Translations under genes and position numbers: made by a program
NCBI GenBank assembly: GCA_951812925.1
Contig: OX638368.1
Location: 27,777,187-27,841,186, forward strand
Direction: 5' to 3'
Length of the DNA stretch: 64,000 nt
DNA from: Calliopum simillimum
Taxonomy: Eukaryota; Arthropoda; Insecta; Diptera; Lauxaniidae
The notes under the pieces: generated by a model
Seen by the model: the letters and a program-made list of their open reading frames with translations, nothing else
Told to the model about the DNA's origin: nothing
Databases searched by the model: none
In this document: positions 22,461-35,355 of the stretch, piece after piece
How the letters are laid out: each line of letters starts with the position of its first letter
How positions within the stretch are numbered: the first letter of the stretch is position 1

Positions 22461-24574
22461 CACTAAGCTCATATGGGTGGGTCAAAATGACCCGAAACAC
22501 AATACGTTTGATCCATTTTTAAACGCCACTGAAGTGTTACTAAGTACATATATGATATTTAAGAAATATCGCACATACACCTCCTTGAGCTACCATGGTT
22601 TTTCAATTTATTGAAGTTAGAACAACTTTCTTTTTATATTGCCTTCGCACGCTTGCTTAAATACTAAAGCTTACCAATTGAACAATTGAAATGAAAATGC
22701 AATTTCAGACAAACCTACAAAGAAATAAAATAAAATTCAATTCAGTCAAATTATCATAAAGTAAAACATGTAATAAAACACTTTTTCAAGTGTAAAATAT
22801 AATTAAATTGCAAATACACAATTTGCTTTAATAAATTTAACAATGCGAGGTTAGACACCATCCACGCCCCCATCCACTCTCCTCACGCATTTCCCGATAA
22901 AAGTCAGCGAGACTATATTAAAATTGCAATCATAAAAATAAAGCATATTTTTAGGGGGCGCTACAAACGCAACACATACAAAAGAAATGTCAGCTACAAA
23001 AGGCAACGTCGCCAACACGAGAGCCCAAGAATAGGAAATTGTGACACTCGTAAGATTTTTTGGCAAGAGACATTAAAGAAAATGAATGAGAAATGGCATA
23101 AAGAAAAATTAAAAAATTAGCGTAGGTATACAGCCGTCATAATGATGAGTTAAGCAGAGGGGATTTTGAAAGAAGAAATCCCAAAAATGCTTATGAAAAA
23201 TGTAAAAAAAGAGGAAGTCAAACAGAAAAAAAGTAGATTGGCATAAAGTTTAAAGACGGTTTGTCTGGAAAGCATAAAAAAATGTGTGGTATGGAAAGCT
23301 TAAAGAAAAATAATTGCATTGGTAGAAATGTCAAAAAAAGGTTTGTTACTTCGTCTTCATCTTTTTAGTCTATTCAATATCCACAGAACTCTAAAACGTT
23401 TGTGCCTTCTTCGTCTTTGAAAAAACGTTTTAATTTAATTTCATAGACTTTTCATTCTTCTTTTTGTATGTTTTTCTTTCATGCTCTTGCAGCTTCAGCA
23501 GTAACGAGGGTGTAGTAAAACGATAAGACGCTAAAGTAGAGACAGCAAAATGAAAATGAAAAAAAGCGACAAAAGAATAAAAATTAAGTGTACTTTAGTT
23601 GAGCATTTTGACGCGAGTTACAGCCAACAGATATAAAAAAAAGTAGGTTAAATTACAACGCAAATAATAATTTAAGGCTGCGTGATGTTTAGCAAAGGAA
23701 GCATCCTTGCTGGAACAGGAAAAGGAAAAAGAAAAAAATCTTTTATAAAAAAAGGCTGCAATTGTTAACAGCAAAATAGCGAAATAACTGAACCTTACCC
23801 TTTTGTCTGCTGTGCTTCAATCATAATAATGAGGGTCAGTTAGATGAAATTTGTTCGCTTATTTTTTGCTTGAATTTTTTGAAACGCTGCTTAAAATATG
23901 CTGGCATACTCGATATAGCATGATATTTCGAGTTAGTTTTTCTATATTTTCGAAAATACTGAAAGGTGCCGGAAAATCAATGCTTTGAAAATTTGAAGAA
24001 ACTGTCTAAGTCTATGTCTGGTTAAAGCCGGAATATCACTGGATTGATATCATTGATAGTTTTGCTGATGAGTTGAAGTAATTTTTATTATTTTTTCAAA
24101 TGTAATATCAAATTATAACAAACTGAAGCTTTTCAAAGAAATTGTTTAGTATACGTTAAATTTTGCTGAGCCAGCAAAATTTTAACAAAAAAAAATGCAC
24201 AGTATATATTTAGAATATTGTTCTCCAGAAACATATTGTGTATTTTTTTCTCATTAGCCTCAACAGCAATATTTTTTTGACGACATTATGAATGATTTAG
24301 GACCTACTTTCCTTGACTTGGCGAGGATCCGAAGACTTTCATTTGGCACATATATTTTATTAAAGCCCGGTTTAACTAATTAGTTAACTAAAATGCTGAC
24401 AAGAGTTTAACCAATGTTTCATATTTAAAGTATTTTGGTTTTACTAAAACAAGCAAAAAAGAGTAAAAGCAAAATCTCTAACAAAATTTCTTTGCGTCTT
24501 AGTTTTAGAAAATGGGCAAGCAATTTCCAAAAGGTTATGATAGGCGATCAATAGACGGGGTCAATTTTGTATTA
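22461..24574. other. non-coding, no structure recognised
   Basis: No supported gene, array or long inverted repeat. A small near-palindrome, GGGTCAAAATGACCC, is at 22479-22493. Otherwise ordinary AT-rich intron-like DNA. Confidence 0.5.
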
Positions 24575-25860
24575 AGCAAAATAAAATCATCTCAAAACCG
24601 ACTAAAAAGTTAGAGGGATTCCCAAAAATGATATCTGCATGATTTTATTTTTCAGAAAAAACCAATGGAGTACTTTTGATTCTACTGAAGGCCCATTTTG
24701 GCTTGGCTTTTGGTCATAACTTTTTTTTCATTTCAAAAAATATACCCATGGGCATTTAAAAATTATAAATTTTTTTTGTGGATATAGATAATATTGGCAT
24801 CTCAAAATCGATTTTTTTAAGTTTTTCAATTGTGTGGTCAAAAAAAAAAAAAAAAAAAAAACGATTTTTTACTCAAAAGCAAGGCATCAAATGAAAAAAG
24901 TGTTTATGGCAAAAAATGCTTAGAATTGTCTAAAGATTACGTGTAGGTTTTTTCAGAATTTTTGTATTTTTTTTTATTTTTAAGAATTTTTTTTAAGTGT
25001 GTTACTTAATGACATTTTATATTGAAAATTGAGTTTATTTAATTGAACTTTTAGTCATATATTTGCAAAGATCGATTTACATATAAATCTATCAATGCAT
25101 TTTTCTAACACATAATTATGACAAATCAAGGAACGGATTAAAAACACGGCTATAGTGACATATGTTATGTGTTAGAAAAATGCATTGATAGATTTATATG
25201 TAAATCGATCTTTGCAAATATATGACTAAAAGTTCAATTAAATAAAATCAATTTTTTTTTATTTTTTCAAAAATTTTTATCAAATTGATTTTTCAGCTGT
25301 TAAGCTCACGTTTGTAAGCAAAATGTCAAGCTTACTTAAAACCAAGGCACCTACGAAAAAATTTCATATGACGTTAAATGCTTAGGATCCTTCAGAGAAT
25401 TGATGTGAATTTTTTCAGAATTTTTGGAATTTGTTTTTATTTTTTTATTTTTTGACTGTTTTGAAAAATTATAAAATATTTCAAAAAGTTCTGAAAAAAT
25501 TAGGACGTATTTTTTGGACAATTCTAAGCATTTTTAGCCATATACACTTTTTTCGTTAGATGCCTTGCTTCTGAGTAAAAAATCTTTTTTCCGATCTCGT
25601 TATTGAAAAACGTAAAAAATCGATTTTTGGAACCAAATGTTATCTATGCATACCACAAAAAAAAAAAAAAAATTAAACACCAAAATTGTTGCGAGAACAT
25701 AATTTTTATATCTATGACCAAAAAAACATGTTTTTTTAGCCAAAATAGGCCTTCAGTAGAATCAAAAGTGCTTCATTGGTTTTTCTCAGAATGAAAAAAA
25801 AAAAAAAAAATGATGTATCGTTTCTAAGAAGTCCTTTAACTTTTGAGTTAGTTTCGTGAT
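24575..25860. mobile_element. long inverted-repeat element (~1.3 kb) with an inner hairpin
   Basis: The outer arms are about 24600-25000 and 25265-25850 (diverged, with indels). Landmarks are CTTTTGATTCTACTGAAGGCC (left) against GGCCTTCAGTAGAATCAAAAG (right), ACTCAAAAGCAAGGCATC against GATGCCTTGCTTCTGAGT, and AAAAATCGATTTTT on both sides. Inside, 25012-25255 forms a cleaner hairpin. A small relative lies at 6590-6860. No coding capacity. Confidence 0.82.
25020..25250. repeat. inner hairpin of the 24.6-kb element, ~100-bp arms
   Basis: Arms at about 25027-25122 and 25160-25250 pair almost perfectly (TTTGCAAAGATCGATTTACA, TATAAATCTATCAATGCATT and TTTTCTAACACATA against their inverses). The loop of about 35-40 bp contains ATTATGACAAATCAAGGAAC. 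Arm identity here is much higher than in the outer arms, suggesting a separate, younger event or local gene conversion. Confidence 0.85.
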
Positions 25861-26701
25861 GAATCGAAATTTTGGACCGTTCTAACAATCAACTACAAAA
25901 AGTTATCCAAATTTCGTCAATATCAATTTCGCTTTCGATATGAGAATCTAAATTTTCTACGTTTGAAAACATTTTTAGAATCTTTAGCTTCAACTGTTGG
26001 TTGACTAATGGTTAGCTAATGAAATTTGTGGGCTTAACTAATGGTTAACTAATGACTGAAATAAAATTTTGTTAGTTAAACTCCTGCCATTAGTTCACAA
26101 ATGTGTGTGATATTGCGTCTAAGTAAAGGTCTCGCTTTTCTCTAAAATTTCAAATATAGACAACATCACTCATAATATGACATAAAATATGTCAACTTGT
26201 CTCCACTATCGCCCTAAAGGACAAGGATTTGTTTCTTTAAATAAACTAGGAAATAACATTTTCAACATAATTTAATAATCAAAACAGTACATAAAAATAT
26301 TTTTCCAACATAATGTACGTATAAAGGGTGCGCCAATAAACACACGAACCCAAAATACAAGTAAATGCGAAACAAAGGTTTTGAATTATTCTTTTAACTA
26401 AATTGAGTATAGCCAATATATTTCTGCAAAAAGAAAATTAAAGCTTTGTCAATTAATGTCCACAAATGTGGACATAGCTTGATGATGAATAAAAATATAA
26501 CTTCTTCCTTTATTTTCAATTATAAGCTCTATATGTTATGGTATACCGAGAGATTATGTATATGTGACTTTTTACCAATCTTTAAGAAATTAGGGCTTAT
26601 ATTCGCATATTTAAAACCGTCTGCCTTCAAAAAATTTTAATGCAAATCGTCTGTCTCCTCTACTTTAATGCTCAAAACATTAAAAAATATTATTACACTC
26701 A
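25861..26701. other. non-coding; TTAACTAATGGTTA repeats
   Basis: Short repeats of GGTTAACTAATG occur around 25990-26095, echoing GGTTTAACTAATTAGTTAAC at 24370. AAAGGGTGCGCCAATAAACA at 26325 looks like a transposon terminus, but no partner end is found. No gene. Confidence 0.45.
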
Positions 26702-28100
26702 ATAGTACAATCATTTGGGAGAAAAAAATGATGTTACCTGGAAAGTTTTGCGGGATTTCTTCAAATGAGTTATTTTATAGATTTCGATGTGCTCTTTCAG
26801 AATTTCAACTTTGCTACCTCGTATCGTGTTCGCTCGAGCCACCATATTGAAAAAATGGGGTCCAAAATCAGTTTTTTACAAATATCTCTTTAACGGTTAT
26901 ATTTAGAGAAAAATTTTTTAAAAAAATGTTGTAGCTTATAAAATTTTCTATAAAAATGACCTTTGAATTGTTTTCGTACGACTTATAACTCAGGAGATAT
27001 CTTTATTCAAAATTTTAGAAAAATTAGTAAATTGTGAATGCCACTTATGAGTAGGCACAGTGATGTGTCAAGCTTATAATTACGATAACTTATGAACGGT
27101 GAGTTGCACGTTTGAAATAAAAACACTTATTTATAGGGATTAACTTGCTCTACAAGTTACATATTATTTTTTTTTTCATATCACCTATAGTTAAGGAGAT
27201 ATTTTTCCCACAAACCTAAAATTTTGAAAAAAAACGTTTTTTCAAAATGGCTCCTAAACGGTTCGTTCTAGAAAAAAAATTGTCAATGCAATTGGTAGAA
27301 CGTTCAATTCCCTATAAGAGTCTCTTCGAGCTGTTTTTTCGTGAGACTTACCCTTCATGAGATATCGGGACTTGAAAATCATTCAAAATTGAACATAGTA
27401 GGGCGCATAGAACAATATTCAATTTTGAATGATTTTCAAGACGCTATATCTCATGAAGGGTAAGTCTGACGAAAAAACAGCTCGAAAAGACCCTTATAGG
27501 AAATTGAACGTTCTACAAAATGCATGGACATTTTATTTTCTAGGACGAACCGTTTAGGAGCCATTTTGAAAAAACTTTTTTTTTCAAAATTTTATGTTTG
27601 TGGGGAAAATATCTCCTTAACTATAGGTGATATGAAAAAAAAATAATATGTAGCTTGTAGAGCAAGTTATTCCCTATAAATAGGTGTTTTTATTTTAAAC
27701 GTGCAACTCACCGTTCATAAGTTATCGTAATTATAAGCTTGACACATCACTGTGCCTACTCATAAGTGGCATTCACAATTTACTAATTTTTCTAAAATTT
27801 TGAATAAAGATATCTCCTGAGTTATAAGTCGTACGAAAACCATTCAAAGGTCATTTTTATAGAAAATTTTATAAGCTACAACATTGTCCTAAAAAATTTT
27901 TCTCTAAATATAACCGTTAAAGAGATATTTGTAAAAAACTGATTTTGGGCGCCATTTTTCCAATATGGCGGCTCGAGCGAACTCGATACGAGGTAGCAAA
28001 GTTGAAATTCTGAAAGAGCACATCGAAATCTATAAGATAACTCATTTGCAGAAATCCCGCAAAACTTTCCAGGTAAAACTACCAAATGACTGTACTACAA
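26702..28100. mobile_element. near-perfect ~1.4-kb palindrome (foldback-like)
   Basis: The arms, about 26702-27393 and 27418-28100, are separated by only 24 bp (CATAGTAGGGCGCATAGAACAATA, in the middle). Outer ends are TAGTACAATCATTTGG and its inverse CCAAATGACTGTACTA. Matching landmarks along the arms include ACCTGGAAAGTTTTGCGGGA, ACCTCGTATCG, TTATGAGTAGGCACAGTGATG, AACGGTGAGTTGCACG, ATATCTCCTTAACTATAGG, AAACGGTTCG and CTTACCCTTCATGAGATAT. Identity is above 90% by eye. No transposase, and frames are mirrored shadows. If transcribed within the host intron, the RNA would fold into a ~690-bp duplex. Confidence 0.9.
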
Positions 28101-30699
28101 GAACAGACACAAAAAAAAGTGATGTATATTTTTTTTTCAAATGCGTATAGATTTTGCAAAATAGTTGAAGTGGCAGACGTAAGTTTTCTTACTTATGATG
28201 ATATTACTAGCTTATATAACATAGTCCGCCTAACGCTGAAAACTTTTTTTTACACAAATTCTAGTTTTCTCAAGTTTTTTTTAAAAAAAAAAAAAAAAAA
28301 CGGTCAGATACGAAATTTATTTATTTCCAACAACTGTTATTTAAAATTAGAAATGGACTTGCTTCATCTTAACAATATTTTTTTACTAAATCTTGGAGTT
28401 ATCACTGTATTTTTCCTCAACGTTTCCAAAATTTTGACAGACTTTGTATATTTACTTCACATTTATTTTTTACTGTGTATTTTCTAATTTGCATTGTAGT
28501 TTTCGTAAGCTTAATAAAACGAAATTACAAAGCGGAAGTGGAAATGCATACTTAAGTTTATGTGCACACATACAACTGCAATACACAACAATACACACCA
28601 CTGCGACAACAGCATGTTGCATGCGCGCCTTTTGCTCCTGTGGCGTTAAAGCAGTGAAAATGTGAAATAAAATGCTTGCACTTTGGCATTATGAAAATAA
28701 AATGTTAAGTTTTTTCTTAATTTTCTTATAAAATGCTTTGTTGAATAGTTTTCTTTTTATTTTTTTTATATAAAAATCATTAAAATGCAGCAAAATAATA
28801 CCATGAATTTTGCATGCTGCAAATTAAAATTAAAGAAGAAGGAAAACGGAAACTTGTGGCTCGTTAGGGTGTGTGTGAAAGCAATAACGAATACAACTGA
28901 TATTCAAAGAAAATATAAAATAAATGAGTAGAGAAGAAAGTTGAGAAAGAAAACAATAGACTATTCACTTTTGCCTGGAGGTGTAGGTCTGAAGTTTTGT
29001 ATGCACGGCTTGGAATTATGAATACACCCGGGAAATGAGCAGCAGTAATTTTAATTAGTTATTCAAAAGTTTCCCCATAACTAAGAAGCTAAAAGTTTTT
29101 GATGGGAAGTCGGGGAGAAAACTACTTTTTACTTTTCTTGCACTACTTTAGTATGCAATAAGGGTTGAAATTAACTACAGCGCGACGACACTATTAAATG
29201 TGTGAGTGTGTGCAACAATTGCATTATAAGTGTAAGTGTATTTAGTGTAAGTAACTATTTCTCTCTATTGACAAAAGGTGCGCTTAATTAGATTTTCAAA
29301 TTTGAAATAATGTTATTAGAAAAATGGCATAATTATACTTTTTTAATGAACTTTTTACTAAACAGATGCGATAAAGTGCTCGCATAGAAAAATTTTTTGA
29401 AAGAATAGTTGACCGGGCAAAAGCAACCTCCGAAAAATCTAACTTACAAGCAGTATACGTTTCCGCATCTGACCTTCGGTTTTAGACTACGTACCTAATT
29501 TAAAAAAGGTCGGCCTCTAGTAAAAAAGAAGACGCAAATGCAGTTTATTTTCCTAATTCAAAGAGACTCTTTAAAACGCTTCTACTGTATATTAAAAAAG
29601 TGCAGCCTAAAAGTATGCAGTCTCATTAAGAAACTAACAATAAACCTTAAGCGAGTAGTGAAATAAACAAAAGAAATTACCATCCAAATACAGCGACAAG
29701 ATTCGTGTTTAGTAGGAGAGGGAGAGAGAGAGTCAGAATTTGAGTGCGTAGATAACTCATTTCTGCAAGCACTGTTTTGTAGCTGTTGTTAACACCATTG
29801 AGAAGGTTCCATTTATGGGTGTAAATAACTGAACTCTGTGCATTGTTGTTCAGTGTTGGTTTGATTGCAGTGCGTAAAAGTTAACTTAATTTGACTAAAG
29901 TGCTGTTATGCTTTAATATTCAAAGTGTTACTCAAGTGAAACAAACTTTATTAAAGTTGTATGAAAATCTTTTATGCACATTAAGGTGGGACGGCAAAAA
30001 AAATTCTATTTACAATTGAAATAATTGATACATTGTTAGACCTTTTCACAAAATATTTTATTTTTTGGTGTAAACTTGGAGTGGTCAAGAAAAATTTTTA
30101 AAGCAAAAATCATAATTTTTGTATAGAAAACTTTTTTGTTGAAAAAAATTTACAGAAATAGAACTTAAAAAATGAGTTCAGCTTTAGAAGATTTTGCAAA
30201 GTTTTTCTAAGTTTTCACCGGAGATATATGAGGGTACTTGCGTTTGTTTCGAGATGACGTGACTAAGCAGTCAAAAATAAATCTACTTATTACGAAATTT
30301 ATTCTTAATCTTCCTATAAATCTCAATATGTTTCGACAAGAAGCACAAAAATGTCATTAAAAGAAAAAGATTGAAGATGAATACTAAGAAGAAAAGGAAG
30401 AACAACTTCTTTTTACCTCTTGTGACCCATGGGAATTGGGAAGGATTTACCAACTTGATCTATAAATCTCGACACGGAAAATTCTCCAGTAAAAAGTTCC
30501 TCGCTGGCTGAGGATAATCATTGTGAAAATTCAAATATTGTGAAATTTCACATAAACATAAGTACCACCCATTTAATGTAAGTCCTGAATGTATGCTACA
30601 GTCTTTTTTTTTTTAATTTTCATCATTTCAATTAGATTGAGATGCACGAAATCGGTTCAGTTCCTGTTTCTGTACCTAAATCTCAAACGATTTGTTCGA
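28101..30699. other. non-coding, no structure recognised
   Basis: No gene supported; reading frames are Phe/Lys-rich and unremarkable. A GA-rich microsatellite is at 29717-29732. AAGGTGGGACGGCAAAAAAA near 29984 may be a transposon end, but its partner is not seen. Confidence 0.45.
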
Positions 30700-31130
30700 T
30701 TTTTTTTTGTTGACAACATTGTAAGGAGGAGCAGTGCATAGGATTATGTCTTTTTAAACGTAGTATGGATATAGGATTAGCACCATGAAACGATAAAATG
30801 AGCATTATGTTTTCAGTAGGGGTGGCATGCCTCTAAATGAAAAAAAAAAAACCTTTTTTTTACGAAATTTGGTATGAAAATAGGGCTAACACTAAGGAAC
30901 GAGAATATTACCTTTATGTTTTAAAGTGGGTGGTGCCACGCGCTCATGGCTACACTAATGCATTGCTTTTAATGAGTTTTAGTATGGAGATAGAATCAAC
31001 AAGACGGATAGATATCAAAAAATTTTGGCTCTTTAGTAGGAGTAACATACCTCTAAATGCTGCACCGATTTTGATGAATGCAGGCAATCTGAGCCCTGAG
31101 AAATAATGTTGGAAGCATTTTGTGTTTTAT
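30700..31130 (-). repeat. dispersed repeat (GCGTGGCACCACC / ACCAAATTTCATAAAAATCGAT type), inverted copy
   Basis: Contains TACGAAATTTGGTATGAAAA, TAGGGCTAACACTAAGGAAC and GTGGGTGGTGCCACGC, the reverse complements of words at 35780-36150. CAGTGCATAGGATTAT near 30731 also mirrors 36118-36135. A diverged member of a repeat commonly seen in fly introns (a "GGTTTAGCCGTG" type); the parent transposon is not identified. Confidence 0.65.
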
Positions 31131-32789
31131 CGACCAAGAAAAGTTATAAAAACTTTTTGCTTTGTAGTCAGATCGAAATGGTCGAATTTAGGCCTTAAGG
31201 TGAACTCTAGTTATTTGAAAGAAGTTTATTAGTTGTCCATATAATAATTTCATCTTCATTTGAAACCTCACTGTCGTTACAGAAAGGTTCTTTGAATTAG
31301 TAGTTTCTATCTCCTAATATTCTAGCAGGCTTTAATCCAAAAACATTTTAAGGTTTCCAAATTTCTTCAAAACCCCAAAAATACCTAAGATTTTAATAGG
31401 CTTGACATACTGAAACTTTAACTGAGATCAAGATCTATCTAGATTCTGAAAGGATGCTGGCGCTAAATAGGCAGTTAAAAAAATTGTCCATGGCATAGTA
31501 AGTTCTTTAAAACTTATGCGTATGTTAATCGCTCAGCATTTGAGTTTAACTGAGAGGCGAACATTTCTTACTCAAACAGCTACGTATTTTGTAGCACAAT
31601 TTGGAATTCGTATCTGACCGACAGCTGCCTTGTTTCCCCACAATTTCCATTTCAATTTAAGAATGCATTACACAATGTGGAAAGATTTTCATTACAAAGA
31701 ATCGTTAGCTTTTAACATCCCAACATTATGTAGAAGAGGCAGCTATAAAATTACACAGCATATAGACGTATTGTTAATATAACACAAAAAAAGGGTTACA
31801 CTAACACATACCCATACACACACATACAAATGCATACCAGCACAAAATGAAATCAAATGAAAGCAGACAAAAATCATTTCATTGCGTTTATACGTTGTGG
31901 CATAGCATAAATGCCCAGGATCAGGATACCCCAGATGAACATTTAACTTAATCAAGATATTAATATTTAAAGAATTTGTAAGCATTAAGCCAGGCAATAA
32001 CAGCAGCAACAACAACAACAACAACAAAAACAAAAACAACAACAGAGATTACAACATACGAAGAAGAGATTATCATAGTGGTAAAATAGCCTAAATGAAA
32101 AACCGGGCGCGTTATTTAAGTCCTTAAAGAGGATAAAGAAACAAACCGAAAAATGTTAAATTTGAACCACAAAATGAAAATGAAGTATTTTTCTCTTTCT
32201 TCTGTTCTATTCCAAATATTTTGTGGACAACAAAGTTTTTAGCATAGTTTCTAGATAAGTTTTTGAGGAGTGACCACGAGCAACAGCAACACTGCAGCAA
32301 GATTTAAATAGTGCGGGTACAAAAAGGGAAAAACAGCACCACAGTGACGTAGAGCAAAGAAACTATTTTTGTATGCGGCGACGTTTTGGTTTTGGTTTCA
32401 GTTGTGGGTTCCATTTTTTCGCATTTGGGTTGTGACTTTGATTGACATTAAATCAATTCAATGTTGAATGTATAGTAGTGACAGTCAGCCTTAGAGTATA
32501 AGGAAGACATATGTATGGAAATGGGTAATAGACATATGGAAATGACATGACATGACAGTAGGGAGAGCGTTAGCATAATGCAGTACATACTTATATGTAA
32601 TATTGCTGTGAAAGTGTCAATAGTTGACATTAAATGCGGCATAATGTTTTTTGATTAAGGTCTCTGTGAGTTCGTGAAGAATTGAAAATTACAAATAAAA
32701 AAATTTGCAGCACTTCATTTTTGCGCTAGGCACTAGAGCTGGTTATATTCTTATTGGCCAGTAGAGGAAAAAATGTATTTTATGCAAAA
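31131..32789. other. non-coding; (CAA)n microsatellite
   Basis: A CAA/CAG-type tract lies at about 31999-32044. No gene is supported; the Leu-rich minus-strand frame over this tract is the microsatellite read backwards. Confidence 0.5.
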
Positions 32790-33430
32790 GTAATGATCCG
32801 TAATACATGGTCCATGATCAGTTATTTATGGTAGATTTTTCACAGCCTCTGAATTATTATCTGTCCTTAAAGGTCTATTGTCCATAATTTATGATATGTA
32901 ATCTGTCCTTTGTTGTCTATGGTTCATAACCAATGATCTATTATCAGTCCTTTATGATCTATGGTCCCTAATCAATGGTCTTTATGATCTGTCATTTGCG
33001 GTTCATAATTTTTGATCTATGAACTGTCTTTTATTGTCTATGTTTTATAATATCCAATATGATCTTTCCTTTATGTTCTATAGCTTATAATCTATGGTTC
33101 ATATGATCTATCCTACATGGTCATTGGTTCATAATCTATGATCTGTCCTTAATGGTTTATGGTCCAAAATTTATGGTATATGCTCCGTGTTTTATGATCT
33201 ACTGTCCATAATCTATGGTCTACAGTTTGTTGTCTATGTTCTATAATCTATAATCATATCTATTATGTGTCCATTATGATCTATGGTCCATATCCTATGA
33301 TCTATAAGGTATGATCTATAGTCCATAATAGATGATCTGGGATATGTTCTTATGGTCTATGGTCCACAAAACATGGCTTATAATCTTTTCTTTATGGTCT
33401 ATGATCCATAATCTATGATTTATGAGCTGC
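32790..33430. repeat. degenerate minisatellite (TCTATGGTCCATAATCTATGATC)
   Basis: Repeated permutations of ATCTATGGTCCATAATC, TATGATCTGTCC and TTTATGGTC run over about 640 bp, with a word length of roughly 12 bp and irregular units of ~35 bp. It directly adjoins the 41-bp array at 33451. Confidence 0.8.
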
Positions 33431-33450
33431 CCATTATGGTTCAGAAAGGG

Positions 33451-33965
33451 ATTAGACTGGTAAAAATGTAGTACATAGAGAGACAATTGTCTTCAGACTG
33501 GTGAAAAGGTAATGCATAATAGGACAATTGTCTCAAGATTGGTGAAAAGGTAATGTGTAGAGCGAAAATTGTCTCTAGACTGGTGTAAAGGTAGTACACA
33601 GAGACAATTGTCTCTCGACTGGTAAAAAGGTAATGCATAAGAGAAAAATTGTCTCTAGACTGGTGAAAAAGTAGTTCATAAGGGGACAATTGTCTCTAGA
33701 CTGGTCAAAAGGTAATGCATAAGAGAAAAATTGTCTCTAAATTGGTAAAAATGTAATGCGTAGAGGGAAAATTGTCTCTAGACTGGTGAAAAGGTAGTAC
33801 ACAGAGACAATTGTCTCTCGACTGGTAAAAAGGTAATGCATAAGAGAAAAATTGTCTCTAGACTGGTGAAAAAGTAGTTCATAAGGGGACAATTGTCTCT
33901 AGACTGGTCAAAAGGTAATGCATAGTGAGACAATTGTCTGTAAGCTAGTAAAAGGTAATGCATAA
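33451..33965. repeat. 41-bp satellite, ~12 copies, with 203-bp higher-order repeat
   Basis: The unit is AGACTGGTGAAAAGGTAATGC, then ATA(A/G)(G)AGACAATTGTCTCT. AGACTGG starts at 33454, 33495, 33536 and 33577 (period 41). Many units hold the perfect palindrome GACAATTGTC. From 33577 five monomers repeat as a block at 33780: the two blocks are nearly identical over about 145 bp (33577-33720 against 33780-33922), so whole five-unit blocks were duplicated recently. The period is not a multiple of three, so the minus-strand repetitive frames are not genes. Confidence 0.92.
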
Positions 33966-34852
33966 GCGGAAAGTTGACGTTCCGTTAGACATTGACAATA
34001 AAAAACCTTCAGTATATTACAAGCTAACTCTTTCATGGTGAAACTAGTACTAATTCTATTTGCAACTGGTACAGGGTCAATCATGCACTTGTCCAATTAA
34101 TTGCAGGGACTCAACTGTTTACGCACGCACACAACTTAGTTCGTAGTAATGTAACACAAACTAGCACATTATAAATTGTTAAAATTTCAATTAATTTGCA
34201 TACTTTTAGGAGAGCACAATTCAAATTTCATTAAATGCATTTTAACACAAATATTTTTGCACAAATATTTATGCAATTTATATTAAGTGACACATTTTGT
34301 GTTTGTAAGTGTGAGTGTGGAAAACATTTTTTGCAACTTCCAACATTTTATGGCTTGACGCTTGCGCTACTTTGCTAATATCTGTGTGAGTGGCACTGCT
34401 ACATATCAACATAAACAGCTGTTATTTTTATGCTATGGTTGCCAACTATTTAGAATTTAAATTATGTACTAAACGTGTGCAAAAAAGTAAGTTGTTTAAC
34501 TGAAGCCTTACAGCACTTTTTTGCCATTGCTTAAAACTTAATGCAATTTAGTAACCGGAATCAGATTGGTAAAAAAAATTTTACTTTATTTAAACTGAAT
34601 ATTTTAAATGCTAGCAAATTCTTTTAGTTTTTTCTGACAGGTTTTTCATTCATAGTATTTGTTTTATTTTTTTTTATTAATTGATAACAAAATAAAATAA
34701 ATGGTTTCAAATTAAATGAATAAATGACAGCAGGATTATTTTAGCAATGCTATTACTATTTTTAGAATGATTTTACTTTGGTTCATATTATGCTCGTAAA
34801 TAAATGTATGCATGTTACATAAAACATTATATATATTCATACATGTAGAGAC
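33966..34852. other. non-coding, no structure recognised
   Basis: AT-rich sequence with no gene, array or inverted repeat found. Confidence 0.45.
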
Positions 34853-34854
34853 TA

Positions 34855-35355
34855 GGGTGGCCGTTAATCAGCTCTAAATATCGAAAAGAATTATACGAAA
34901 CTTTCTCAGATTTTTATGTAGAGCACTGATTGGCCTTTTACTAGATGCATCCGTCTGTTTGTTGAAATTACAATTACAGCTAAGCGGATAAAGCTAGTTA
35001 CATGAAACTTCATGCAACTTATACATAGGGCGGTGTACCGTTTGAGATTTTAAATGGATGTGATCGGCATTTAAGCTTCTTAAAACATTATCTGCGAGAA
35101 AGTGTTGCGGGTTAACCAATCACGCCCAATTTTATTTTCAGAAAGGCTAGAACCACTATTATTATCTTAAAACATCTTCAGATATCTAGCCGTAATCGTA
35201 ATTTTAACAGTCAAATGGTCAAATTTTACAATAGGGTCAATCAGGGCTCAATACAAAAATTTGAAAAAAGCATGAAAATTCTTTTTCAACAATTTGTAGC
35301 AGACTTGCTACCAACCATCACGGTAATTCCACTGAAAGTCATTTAACGGCCACCT
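34855..35355. mobile_element. TA-flanked MITE-like element, 501 bp, GGGTGGCCGTTAA ends
   Basis: The left end GGGTGGCCGTTAATCA follows TA (34853-34854). The right end is the inverse of AGGTGGCCGTTAAATGAC and is followed by TA (35356-35357). This is consistent with the TA target of Tc1/mariner-class elements. The interior has no transposase. Interior words (GCACTGATTGGCCTT, CCGTCTGTTTGTTGAAA, ATGAAACTT) recur at 37940-38030. Confidence 0.75.

Noticed and set aside
27876..28150. Frames sharing KFCGISxNEL...FRCALSEFQLCYLVS with 26668-26850
   Set aside because: Mirror copies from the 26.7-28.1-kb palindrome.
28086..28487. 133-codon plus-strand frame
   Set aside because: Phe/Lys-rich AT-driven frame crossing a poly(A) run; no motif, no splice signals, overlaps the end of the palindrome.
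33451..33965. CRISPR-like appearance of regularly spaced repeats with a palindrome
   Set aside because: The repeats are contiguous monomers with no unique spacers, in a eukaryotic intron.
33441..34096. Minus-strand frames with repeated LPFHQSRDN-type peptides
   Set aside because: They arise from the 41-bp satellite, whose period shifts frame every unit; no start context or splice signals.
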